DNA of 12,319 nucleotides from Bacillota bacterium (GTDB taxonomy: Bacteria; Bacillota; Clostridia; Acetivibrionales; DSM-1351): the NCBI GenBank assembly GCA_023444055.1, contig JAEZRV010000020.1, positions 1-12,319 on the forward strand, read 5' to 3'. Below the pieces are notes generated by a model. That model was not told the DNA's origin. It worked only from the letters and a program-made list of their open reading frames with translations, and did no database searches. Shown piece by piece: positions 1 through 6,937 of this stretch. Positions within the stretch are counted from its first letter, which is position 1; each line of letters starts with the position of its first letter. Position numbers and translations under genes: made by a program.

Positions 1-1168
1 TATATCCTGTCTTTGAAGCAGATATAGTATATTTATTTGCTTCCACATTATTCAGCTCATAATATCCACTTGAATTTGTTGTTGTATTCAGGTTACTTGA
101 TCCATTTAGGTTTACTACTACTCCTGATAATGACTGTCCTGTTTTACTATCTTTTACGTAGCCTGACAATTTATATTTCTGTACATTCGGAATCATACTT
201 ATATCTTTATTAGTATTACTTTTAACATCCACATTCTGTTGATAGCTTGTATATCCTGTCTTTGAAGCAGATATAGTATATTTGTTGGCTTCCACATCAT
301 TCAGCTCATAATACCCATTGTAATTTGTTGTTGTATTCAAGCTACTTGAACCATTTAGGTTCACTACTACTCCTGATAATGACTGTCCTGTTTTACTATC
401 TTTTACGTAGCCTGACAATTTATATTTCTGTACATTCGGAATCATGCTTAAGTCGTTTGTGGTATTACTGTAAACATCTACATTCTGCTGATATTCTATA
501 TAACCTGTCTTTGATGCATATATAGTATGCGTGCTAGCTTCTACATTGTTGAACTCATAGTACCCACTGGAATTTGTTGTAGTATTCCAGTTATTGGAGC
601 CATTTAGATTCACTGTCACTCCTAACAATGCCTTTCCTGTTTTGCTATCTCTTACGTAACCTGACAATTTAAATTTCTGTACACTCGGAACCATGCTTAT
701 ATTGTTTGTGGTATTTCCGTAAACATCCACGTTCTGCTGATATTCTATATAACCTGTCTTTGATGCATATATAGTATGCGTGCTAGCTTCTACATTGTTG
801 AACTCATAGTACCCACTGGAATTTGTTGTAGTATTCCAGTTATTGGAGCCATTTAAGTTCACTGTTACTACCTTTAGTGATTTACCGCTATAACTATCTG
901 TTATATAGCCTGACAATTTATATTTCTGCACACTCTGAATCATACTTATATTGTTTGTGGTATTACTGTAAACATCCACATTCTGCTGATATTCTATATA
1001 TCCCGTCTTTGATGCATATATAGTATGTGTACTGGTCTCTACATTGTTGAACTCATAGTACCCACTGGAATTTGTTGTAGTATTCCAGTTATTGGAGCCA
1101 TTTAGATTCACTGTTACTTCTGACAACGGCTCTCCTGTTTTGCTGTCTGTTATGTAACCTGAAAGCAT
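1..1168 (-). repeat. Tandem 249-bp in-frame repeats (4.7 copies in window)
   Basis: The same landmark (TATA[T/A]CC[T/C]GTC on the plus strand) recurs at 1, 250, 499, 748 and 997, a strict 249-bp (83-codon) period. The units fall into two near-identical groups. Copies starting at 499 and 748 match over about 105 bp, and those starting at 1 and 250 match over about 75 bp of the part that encodes the unit start. That points to recent duplication or gene conversion. Each unit encodes one carboxypeptidase-regulatory-like domain. The array probably continues beyond the left edge. Confidence 0.92.
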
Positions 1169-2122
1169 ATTCTTTGCAGCAAGAATGCTGAACTGTACCT
1201 CATCCCACTCTTCACTGCCATTTCCGAAAGCACCTACCGCAACTCTATACTTGTGACCAGTAATAAAACGGCTAGCATTAATTGTATATCTTGATGACGT
1301 TGTGCTTTCCCTATCAATTAATAATTCATCTTTTGTCATGTCCCGTAATGATATTGTGTAATATTCTGCATTTACACAGTCCTGCCAATTTATTTTTATG
1401 TCTGAAGCTTCACATATATCTCCTTCATTTGGATTTGATATTTCTGGCTTTTCTACTCCATCATTCTTAATACTAAATTCAGCCTCATCCCATGCTTCAC
1501 TACCACTTCCAAAAGCGCCTACCGCAACTCGATACTGGTGACCAGCAGTAAAATAACTAGCATTAATTATATATTTTGAGGATGTTGTGCTTTCCTTATC
1601 AATTAATGATGTTCCTTGTGTCAAATCTCGTAATGAAACCGTGTAATATTCTGCATTTTCACAGTTTTGCCAATCTATTTTTATATCTGATGCTTCACAA
1701 ATATCTCCTTCATTTGGATTTGATATTTCTGGCTTTTCTACTTCTCCATTCTTAATACTAAATTCAGCCTCCGCCCATGCTTCACTGCCATTTCCGAAAG
1801 CACCTACTGCAACTCGGTATTGGTGACCAGCTATAAAGTAACTAGAGTCAACCGTATATCTTGATGATGATGTGCTTTCCTTATCAATTAATAATGTTCC
1901 TTGTGTTAAATCTCGTAATGAAACCGTGTAATATTCTGCGTTTTCACAGTCCTGCCAATTTACTTTCATATCTCCTATAGAATAGCTCTCTCCATTATCT
2001 GGGTTAGAAATACTTGGAGTCTCAAGTCCTATTGCTTGCACATAGTAAGGATTAACTATTGAAGCAAGACTCATAAAAATTAGTAATAACGAAACAAACC
2101 TCAAAACCTTAAACTTTCTCAT
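1..2122 (-). CDS. Secreted modular surface protein, Fn3-like plus carboxypeptidase-regulatory-like repeats (3' end outside window)
   Basis: My reading of the minus strand gives one uninterrupted frame of 707 codons from ATG at 2122 to the left edge, so the C-terminus is missing. A GAGGGG Shine-Dalgarno lies about 9 nt upstream. Residues 1-30 form a signal peptide (MRKFKVLRF, hydrophobic core, probable cleavage after YYVQA). Residues 34-318 are exactly three 95-residue units with W-x2-C, AEYYTVSLRD and GHQYRVAVGAFG signatures, which read as Fn3-like beta sandwiches. From residue 319 come 83-residue units of the carboxypeptidase-regulatory-like type (LSGYxxDSxTG, TTTNSSGYYEFNNVE, ASKTGY). Such domains usually act as extracellular spacers or binding modules; I infer an exported adhesin or scaffold. 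No catalytic domain, sortase motif or SLH domain lies in the visible part, so the anchoring and ligand are unknown. Confidence 0.85.
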   Translation of the reverse strand, partial: MRKFKVLRFVSLLLIFMSLASIVNPYYVQAIGLETPSISNPDNGESYSIGDMKVNWQDCENAEYYTVSLRDLTQGTLLIDKESTSSSRYTVDSSYFIAGHQYRVAVGAFGNGSEAWAEAEFSIKNGEVEKPEISNPNEGDICEASDIKIDWQNCENAEYYTVSLRDLTQGTSLIDKESTTSSKYIINASYFTAGHQYRVAVGAFGSGSEAWDEAEFSIKNDGVEKPEISNPNEGDICEASDIKINWQDCVNAEYYTISLRDMTKDELLIDRESTTSSRYTINASRFITGHKYRVAVGAFGNGSEEWDEVQFSILAAKNMLSGYITDSKTGEPLSEVTVNLNGSNNWNTTTNSSGYYEFNNVETSTHTIYASKTGYIEYQQNVDVYSNTTNNISMIQSVQKYKLSGYITDSYSGKSLKVVTVNLNGSNNWNTTTNSSGYYEFNNVEASTHTIYASKTGYIEYQQNVDVYGNTTNNISMVPSVQKFKLSGYVRDSKTGKALLGVTVNLNGSNNWNTTTNSSGYYEFNNVEASTHTIYASKTGYIEYQQNVDVYSNTTNDLSMIPNVQKYKLSGYVKDSKTGQSLSGVVVNLNGSSSLNTTTNYNGYYELNDVEANKYTISASKTGYTSYQQNVDVKSNTNKDISMIPNVQKYKLSGYVKDSKTGQSLSGVVVNLNGSSNLNTTTNSSGYYELNNVEANKYTISASKTGY
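1169..2023 (-). repeat. Three tandem 285-bp in-frame repeats (Fn3-like units)
   Basis: The motif around CACCTACCGC recurs at 1231-1240, about 1516-1525 and 1801-1810, giving a 285-bp (95-codon) period with exactly three copies. Each encodes an ISNPxxGD...W-x2-C...AEYYTVSLRD...VAVGAFGxGSE unit. The copies diverge more than the neighbouring 249-bp repeats, with synonymous and a few replacement changes, so this array is probably older. Confidence 0.85.
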
Positions 2123-2159
2123 TAACAAACACCCCTCTTTTGATTTTTGAACAAAGAAA

Positions 2160-2188
2160 ATTATACAACCCATTTTATTCAAATTCAA
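2160..2188 (-). promoter_or_regulatory. Sigma-A-type promoter of the surface-protein gene
   Basis: On the minus strand TTGAAT (2188-2183) is followed by a 17-nt spacer and a perfect TATAAT (2165-2160). This would start transcription near 2153 and give a leader of about 30 nt before the ATG at 2122. It is the clearest promoter in the window. Confidence 0.75.
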
Positions 2189-2332
2189 GTAATATATAGC
2201 ATTTATATATTTATATTTACTATTGATACCAAATTAAGTCAAAAAATAAATATATTTACCTTAATTATTTTATGATTTCCTACCTTTCTTTTATTTTCTT
2301 AAGAGGTATGCGATAATTAATATAAATTAATC

Positions 2333-2338
2333 AAGGAG
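2333..2338 (+). promoter_or_regulatory. Ribosome binding site that fixes the sirtuin start
   Basis: AAGGAG ends directly before an in-frame ATG at 2339, which is too close for initiation. The next in-frame ATG, at 2348, sits 9 nt downstream, the usual spacing. The protein should therefore begin MSIDKLYE rather than MFYMSIDK. Confidence 0.8.
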
Positions 2339-2347
2339 ATGTTTTAT

Positions 2348-3082
2348 ATGAGTATTGATAAATTATACGAAGTTTTGAAATCCAGTAATAACATAGTGTT
2401 TTTTGGTGGTGCTGGAATGAGCACAGAATCCGGCATTGATGATTTCCGTTCTCAAAATGGACTATATAAAACTACCAATGGTTACGAGTATCCGGCTGAA
2501 ACAATGCTCTCACACAGTTTTTTTGTTTCTCATACCGATGAATTTTATAGATTTTATAAAGAGAAAATGATTTTTAAAGATGCTGCTCCGAATGTAGGCC
2601 ATATTGCGCTAGCAAAACTAGAAAGCATGGGTAAATTAAAAGCTGTTATAACTCAGAATATAGATGGTCTGCACCAACTAGGAGGCAGTAAAAATGTTTA
2701 TGAACTGCATGGTTCTGTACATAGGAACTATTGTATTGAATGCCATTCTTTTTTTAACCTGGACATTATAATTAATTCAGATGGTATTGTTCCGCTCTGC
2801 CCGCATTGTGGAGGCATTGTCAAACCTGATGTTGTTTTATATGAAGAAGCACTAGATGATAATATTGTAAATAGTGCAGTAAATGCCATTAAAAAGGCTG
2901 ATGTTCTAATAGTTGGAGGAACTTCGTTAGTAGTTTATCCTGCAGCCGGGCTTATAAACTATTTTCATGGTAAAAATCTTATTTTAATCAACAAAAGTAC
3001 TACTCAATATGATTCAAAGGCTGATATAGTCATTCATGAGCCAATTGGAAAAGTTTTAAGTACTGCTGTAGATATGCTGTAA
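2348..3082 (+). CDS. cobB: Sir2-family NAD-dependent protein deacetylase (sirtuin)
   Basis: Sirtuins remove acetyl groups from lysine using NAD+, yielding nicotinamide and O-acetyl-ADP-ribose; bacterial members act in the cytosol on enzymes such as acetyl-CoA synthetase. The 244-residue protein carries the whole signature set: GAGMS (21-25) with SGIDDFR (28-34), TQNID (102-106), catalytic His121 in ELHGS, a zinc site of Cys129/Cys132 and Cys151/Cys154, KPDVVLYEE (159-167), GTSLVVYPA (191-199) and NKS (215-217). Length is normal and nothing is missing. At the position of the Tyr/Arg pair typical of desuccinylases it reads FYRFYKE, so ordinary deacetylase activity is more likely. It is the only confident plus-strand gene, divergent from the surface protein and convergent with the operon to its right. 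Substrate and regulation cannot be told from the sequence; the symbol is the usual family name. Confidence 0.93.
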   Translation: MSIDKLYEVLKSSNNIVFFGGAGMSTESGIDDFRSQNGLYKTTNGYEYPAETMLSHSFFVSHTDEFYRFYKEKMIFKDAAPNVGHIALAKLESMGKLKAVITQNIDGLHQLGGSKNVYELHGSVHRNYCIECHSFFNLDIIINSDGIVPLCPHCGGIVKPDVVLYEEALDDNIVNSAVNAIKKADVLIVGGTSLVVYPAAGLINYFHGKNLILINKSTTQYDSKADIVIHEPIGKVLSTAVDML

Positions 3083-3195
3083 ACTGTATAGTGTTTTAAG
3101 CTATCAAAAATTTTGCATCACAACAATTTTTAACCGACATATTATTTGGCTAATATATTTTTAGCTTTCAAATATTCATATTATATGCTTTTACA

Positions 3196-3249
3196 AAAAA
3201 ATTAGCGTGAAAGATACTTTTTGCAAAATAAACTTCACGCTAATTTTTT
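3196..3249. terminator. Bidirectional intrinsic terminator between convergent genes
   Basis: A perfect 16-bp stem pairs 3196-3211 with 3234-3249 around a 22-nt loop. Its core TTAGCGTGAA/TTCACGCTAA is flanked by an A run on the left and a T run on the right, so either strand gives a stem followed by U residues. It lies between the sirtuin stop (3082, plus) and the stop of the minus-strand operon (3270), and so can serve both. Confidence 0.85.
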
Positions 3250-3269
3250 ATTTATTATCTCAGCTATCC

Positions 3270-3920
3270 CTAATAACTAAAATTTCTAACAAATTTTCTT
3301 TCAAAAAAACTTTCGGTATAAACAAATGCATCCTTAAAAATATATGTTTTAACTTTTTCCATAAATGGTGGTGTATATGTAGATTTGACTAAGTCCTGAT
3401 TTTTAATCTGCATATAAAGCTGTGGATTTTTAGTTGTTGTAAAAACGGCAATATAATAAACATTATTCTGTGCAAATTCGATCGGATTACTAAAATCAAA
3501 TCCAGAATACTCATTTTCAGTATTCTTCATTTTATACAATATTTCCATAAGCATATACCAATTTGCATAAGCCTTTTTAAATATCGTTATTTTATTTTTA
3601 GTATCATTAATTGGTGCATCTTTAAATTCAACAAAAAACCATTGGTTTTGGCTATTAATTAAAAATGCATCTACTGTATTAATAGGTTTATCAAGTGGAA
3701 AAGATGGCTTTTTTATTTTTTTATAACCATTCTTAGCTATAGAATCCATATCAATTACTTCTAATTCCATTCCGTTGTAGGCATAAACCACATCAGTACA
3801 ATTATCACACTTATTTTTAGATGTTTCATGTAAACTTGATTTTATATTTTGTTCAATCCCATAACTCAACAAATATGCATCAATCATCGCTACCATACTA
3901 CTGAAGTTACTCATTATCAT
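3270..3920 (-). CDS. PD-(D/E)XK-nuclease-like protein, partner of the upstream ATPase
   Basis: I do not recognise a named family. The 216-residue protein has a plausible PD-(D/E)XK nuclease core: Asp84 in NTVDAFLI, then Glu98-x-Lys100 in WFFVEFKDA, thirteen residues later on a second predicted strand, with an acidic stretch at 52-59 (ELEVIDMD) that could supply another metal ligand. A CxxC (38-41, KCDNC) lies in the N-terminal part. It has no signal peptide or membrane segment. Its start overlaps the ATPase stop: ATG at 3920 overlaps by 14 nt and ATG at 3914 by 8 nt. The GGGA at 3928-3925 is 10 nt from the second, which is slightly better placed. The overlap implies translational coupling and a joint function with the ATPase. 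A nuclease effector is inference; restriction-like folds also occur in non-nucleases. Confidence 0.6.
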   Translation of the reverse strand: MIMSNFSSMVAMIDAYLLSYGIEQNIKSSLHETSKNKCDNCTDVVYAYNGMELEVIDMDSIAKNGYKKIKKPSFPLDKPINTVDAFLINSQNQWFFVEFKDAPINDTKNKITIFKKAYANWYMLMEILYKMKNTENEYSGFDFSNPIEFAQNNVYYIAVFTTTKNPQLYMQIKNQDLVKSTYTPPFMEKVKTYIFKDAFVYTESFFERKFVRNFSY

Positions 3921-5223
3921 TATTTCCCATCTCGTATTTTAAATTATCCAACAAAATACTTGCTTGAATCATTTGTGAATATATTTTAGAAGTATCATTG
4001 GTTACATCTTCAAAAATACTCATTTCACCATCAGATTTTGCCAAATAATATCTACTTTTTTGATTAATAGAATGTTTTTCCGAAAAAAATTCTATTGCCT
4101 CCAGAAAATTTAAGCTATGCGTTGTTACAACAATAGATAAATCAAACAATTTTTGTAGTAGCACGATTATTTCTGCATATATTATCTGCCACTCAGGATG
4201 CAAATGAATCTCAGGCTCATCCAAAATAAGAACATCCTTTTCTTTCAAAATTCCTTTTTCTAAAAGCATCTTAATAATAACAAAAGATTTCAATCCAGTT
4301 GATAAATTACTCAATTTGATTGGATCACTAAGGTTCCCTATCTTCAACCCAAAACCATCGTTATTAGAAATAATCGTTCCTTTAACGACTTTGTTCAAAA
4401 TAGCGTAAATGTCAACCAATTTTTCTTTAGCATTAACAGCATCAAATATGCCATCCATAATTCCATCATTACTAGAAAGCTTAGACAGAATATGCTCCTT
4501 TATTGTATTCTCATCAAAATCAGCATTTTCTGTAATCTCATCAATAATAAATGGATTATCAATATAGAATGCCTCATGTAAAACACTATATTGTGCTTCA
4601 TAATTATTACAAATGTTATTATTAAAAGAGACTGTATTTACCTTGTTTTTAATAGCTAATTCTAATAAGGCATCTGAATCTTTATTTTGCATACATTTAC
4701 AATTTATTTGATTATTAAATATATTTACGAAAAAACGTGAAATAATCTCTTGTGCTAATACACTGTTGGGTAATTTTATCCTTGAAATCGCATGTTTTGA
4801 AATATTATTAGCTAATTCCTCTATCTGCCCATCTTCATCCCCAATATAATTCTTTCGTAAAAAATCACAAACCATGCTGTTAATAACCTCATAACTAAAA
4901 TCGCTCTGTTGTAAAAGCTTTTTGGCAAGATTATTAGCCATCCTATTAAAAGTAATCATTTTATTGCTTAGCGGATTGATTGTATCAAAAATGTTTTCAT
5001 GTATACTATAATTTCTTAATATTCCAAAATTATAATTCCGTATTTGTTTTTTTCGTTCTCTATCTATCTTTTCATCTATATTATTCATAGAGTTGAATAA
5101 TGAAAATAGTATTTTTCCAATTGTACTTTTACCAGTATTATTTTCTCCAGCTATTACAGTAATTCCATCTATTTCAATTTCAGCTTGTTTTATCCGTGTA
5201 AAATTGCTTACTCTTAATTTCAT
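3907..5223 (-). CDS. OLD/ABC-like AAA ATPase (AAA_21/AAA_15 type)
   Basis: This 438-residue cytosolic ATPase has the order of SMC/ABC-like ATPases. An N-terminal strand pair (MKLRVSNFTRIKQAEIEI) leads to Walker A GENNTGKST (26-34). A long variable middle follows, and then a signature-like LSTGLKS (307-313), Walker B with catalytic Glu in VLILDEPE (331-338), the family-typical IHLHPEWQ, and a switch His in TTHS (367-370). All ATPase residues are intact. A strong AGGGAAGGA site lies 7 nt before the ATG. The C-terminus ends shortly after the core, with no TOPRIM or other nuclease domain; the overlapping downstream gene probably supplies that part. ATPase plus separate nuclease matches the architecture of known anti-phage modules such as Septu (PtuA/PtuB) and PARIS (AriA/AriB), but I cannot assign it to either. 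The defence role is inferred from architecture. Confidence 0.8.
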   Translation of the reverse strand: MKLRVSNFTRIKQAEIEIDGITVIAGENNTGKSTIGKILFSLFNSMNNIDEKIDRERKKQIRNYNFGILRNYSIHENIFDTINPLSNKMITFNRMANNLAKKLLQQSDFSYEVINSMVCDFLRKNYIGDEDGQIEELANNISKHAISRIKLPNSVLAQEIISRFFVNIFNNQINCKCMQNKDSDALLELAIKNKVNTVSFNNNICNNYEAQYSVLHEAFYIDNPFIIDEITENADFDENTIKEHILSKLSSNDGIMDGIFDAVNAKEKLVDIYAILNKVVKGTIISNNDGFGLKIGNLSDPIKLSNLSTGLKSFVIIKMLLEKGILKEKDVLILDEPEIHLHPEWQIIYAEIIVLLQKLFDLSIVVTTHSLNFLEAIEFFSEKHSINQKSRYYLAKSDGEMSIFEDVTNDTSKIYSQMIQASILLDNLKYEMGNNDNE

Positions 5224-5327
5224 GATATAATCCTTCCCTGTGAATCTTTTAAATTAAACGCACTAACATATTTTATCATAACTCTTTAGGAAATAACAGC
5301 ATTTACATTATCCTCATTCTTCTTCAA

Positions 5328-5543
5328 TTAATTCATTTCAACTAGTTCCTGTGATATTAATGATACAGTTTTATATATGTTTTTGCGAAACGCCTTATAA
5401 TTAACAGTATTGCCAAACAAATCAAATAAATTTTGCGTTATAACGCCTTGATTCAAAATGAATTTTTTCGGTTGTAGAAAAATTTCATCACACCAGCGGC
5501 GTTCAATAAAGAAAACTTGGTTTGTGACAAGCCAACGGCGAAG
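5328..5543 (-). pseudogene. Unrecognised C-terminal gene fragment without a start
   Basis: The minus strand is open for 71 codons from just after an in-frame TGA (5546-5544) to TAA at 5330-5328. It reads as plausible protein: FFIERRWCDEIFLQPKKF early, then LFDLFGNTVNYKAFRKN and SLISQELVEMN at the end. There is no ATG, GTG or TTG with a ribosome binding site near its beginning. Directly upstream in its own direction lies the hairpin array at 5548-5645. It looks like the 3' remnant of a gene cut off by an insertion or deletion. I do not recognise the family. A chance open frame is possible at this length. Confidence 0.35.
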
Positions 5544-5547
5544 TCAT

Positions 5548-5645
5548 AAGCCTAGTTGCACTTATACTTTTTAAAAGTGCGAGGCTGGAGATATCCTCAC
5601 TGCCTGAAAGTAAAGCGGTGCCCTCCACTTATAGAAGTGTGGGAC
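5548..5645 (+). ncRNA. Compact multi-hairpin structured RNA, possibly an IS200/IS605-type end or omega-RNA remnant
   Basis: On the plus strand four helices lie close together. AAGCCT (5548-5553) pairs with AGGCT (5582-5586) and encloses GCACTT (5558-5563) with AAGTGC (5575-5580). GGA-GATA-TCC spans 5587-5596. CACTGC (5598-5603) pairs with GCGGTG (5615-5620). CCTCCACTT (5622-5630) pairs with AAGTGTGGG (5635-5643) across one mismatch and an ATAG loop. This segment is richer in G+C than its surroundings. Packed hairpins ending in a short-loop hairpin resemble the right end of IS200/IS605 elements, where TnpB guide RNAs are encoded, but no tnpB is present. The transcribed strand is a guess, because the helices also exist on the minus strand downstream of crcB. 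Confidence 0.35.
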
Positions 5646-5659
5646 ATTATCTTGCCTCG

Positions 5660-6043
5660 TTATACCGCAATTATCACTTTTGCAATTATTTTACCCAGCA
5701 CAACCCCACCTAAGCAGAACCCAATACTCAAAACAATATTTAAAATTGATAAAAATGTATTTCCATTTTGGTAAAGGTTAATTGTCTCTAAACTAAAAGT
5801 TGAAAAAGTGGTAAACCCACCTAATATTCCTGTAGTTAGGAACAGCTGTAATTTCTTATTATTTGGGTAATGAAACATTAGTAGTTCAGTTAAAAGACCA
5901 ATTATAAACGAGCCTAATATATTTATAACCAGTGTCGATACTGGAAACGAATTGGTATTGTATCTATTAATAAACATTGAAAGTAAATATCTTGATGCCG
6001 CACCAATAAATCCTCCGCAGCCTACAGCCAGTGCATTTAGCAT
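5660..6043 (-). CDS. crcB: CrcB/Fluc fluoride ion channel
   Basis: Fluc proteins are small dual-topology membrane channels that export fluoride and protect enolase and pyrophosphatase. The 127-residue product has normal length and four hydrophobic segments (about 3-23, 35-57, 66-90 and 97-125). Family motifs are present: GGFIGAASRY (10-19), TLVINILGSFIIG (37-49) with conserved Asn41, and GILGGFTTFSTF (72-83), the Phe-box and Na+-site segment. AAGGAG lies 7 nt before the ATG. It is a single copy here, so it either forms a homodimer or pairs with a second crcB elsewhere. The leader (6044 upward) contains a 6-bp hairpin AACCAG/CTGGTT (6083-6108). I could not find the conserved core of a fluoride riboswitch there. 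Confidence 0.93.
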   Translation of the reverse strand: MLNALAVGCGGFIGAASRYLLSMFINRYNTNSFPVSTLVINILGSFIIGLLTELLMFHYPNNKKLQLFLTTGILGGFTTFSTFSLETINLYQNGNTFLSILNIVLSIGFCLGGVVLGKIIAKVIIAV

Positions 6044-6158
6044 GTTATAACTCCTTATGTTTTTATATTTAATGAAATTTTAAACCAGCTTTTAATAATG
6101 TTCTGGTTAAGTCAAAGAATAGTTAACTATTAAATTAACTTCAACTTTTATTGGCTTT

Positions 6159-6265
6159 GACATCAAATACTTATTTGAGCTTAATTATTTATCGACATCA
6201 ATTATTTATTTGAACACTATGTACTTATTTACATCAAATACTTATTTGGACATCAAATATTATTT
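6159..6265 (-). repeat. Degenerate short tandem repeats (6 copies of about 18 bp)
   Basis: On the minus strand, units close to AAATAAGTATTTGATGTC occur head to tail. They begin at 6265, 6247, 6230, 6211, 6192 (most degenerate) and 6176, with lengths of 16-19 bp. The first unit overlaps the last codon and stop of the cohesin gene. The spacing is irregular, the units are not palindromic, and no protein-coding frame explains them. Together with the crcB leader they fill the gap between the cohesin gene and crcB. Confidence 0.65.
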
Positions 6266-6937
6266 AACTTTAACACTACCATCAGTGCGAGTTACATTGC
6301 CTACCTTAACCATTTTACCATTTCCAACAGCTCCGCTATCTAAAAATTTAACTTTGGAGTTTCCGCTTGAACCAATTATTTTAAATGTTACTGTTGCAAA
6401 TGTGCCATCTTTTTTAATCAATTGACTGCCAACTGTATTATCCAAAAATAGCAGGCTTATTTTACCATTCTTTGAATCTATTGAACTCGAAAAATTAATT
6501 TTAGGACTAACAATTATATTTCCAGCTTTAATTGATTCTGCTTTGAGTACCTTAGTGTCATACTTCAAGTAAAAATTACAGGCTCCTACATTGCCTACTT
6601 TTGAAACATTTTTAAATTTTACTGGAATAGAAACAGTACTTCCTTTTTTGCCTGATGCACTTCCTGCTGTTACAACCAGCGCAGTCGATTTTGATTTGAC
6701 ATTTTCAGCATTAATGTTTGCTTGTGTACCCTCTAAATTCTTTTGTGTACCATTTAAGTTTTCTTGCGTACTAATTTCACCATTTGAATATGTACCTAAT
6801 TGCTCATCAGAAACACTCTGTGATGTTTCATTAACAACATTCGCTGGTAATTGTAAATCCATTGCCATCGGTGGAATTATTATTAAACTGATCATTACTG
6901 CAACGATTACTACTACGGTCAATACAATTCTTTTCAT
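6260..6937 (-). CDS. Membrane-anchored single type I cohesin protein (OrfX-like)
   Basis: Cohesins bind dockerin modules of cellulosomal enzymes. Residues 1-6 (MKRIVL) and a hydrophobic stretch to about residue 22 form a signal or membrane anchor. A Ser/Asn/Gln/Thr-rich linker follows (about 30-83, with repeated NLxGTQ). Residues 84-225 are one complete type I cohesin: VTAGSASGKKGSTVSIPVKF, VGACNFYLKYD (118-127), INFSSSID, KISLLFLDNT (159-168) and TRTDGSVKV at the end. These resemble, from memory, the CipC cohesins of R. cellulolyticum (NVGTCNFYLGYD, ISFLFLDNT). With one cohesin, no CBM and an anchor, it matches OrfXp, thought to hold enzymes at the membrane. AGGGGG lies about 7 nt before the ATG. 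Unlike orfX in the cip-cel cluster, no cellulase genes flank it here. Whether the N-terminus is cleaved is unclear. Confidence 0.9.
   Translation of the reverse strand: MKRIVLTVVVIVAVMISLIIIPPMAMDLQLPANVVNETSQSVSDEQLGTYSNGEISTQENLNGTQKNLEGTQANINAENVKSKSTALVVTAGSASGKKGSTVSIPVKFKNVSKVGNVGACNFYLKYDTKVLKAESIKAGNIIVSPKINFSSSIDSKNGKISLLFLDNTVGSQLIKKDGTFATVTFKIIGSSGNSKVKFLDSGAVGNGKMVKVGNVTRTDGSVKVK

Noticed and set aside
1..2023. CRISPR-like or IS-like interpretation of the regular repeats
   Set aside because: The periods (249 and 285 bp) are multiples of three within one open frame, and the units encode protein domains.
2339..2347. Earlier ATG for the sirtuin (MFYMSID)
   Set aside because: It directly abuts the AAGGAG sequence, leaving no spacing; the ATG at 2348 is correctly spaced.
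3207..3392. 61-codon plus-strand open frame after the sirtuin
   Set aside because: It begins inside the bidirectional terminator stem-loop and is otherwise antisense to the nuclease-like gene.
5548..5645. Group II intron domain V, c-di-GMP, SRP or RNase P RNA
   Set aside because: None of the conserved cores of these RNAs could be found; the element is too short for an intron or RNase P.
6044..6160. Fluoride riboswitch upstream of crcB
   Set aside because: The conserved GGNGAUG...GCCUCCC-type core is not visible in the leader.
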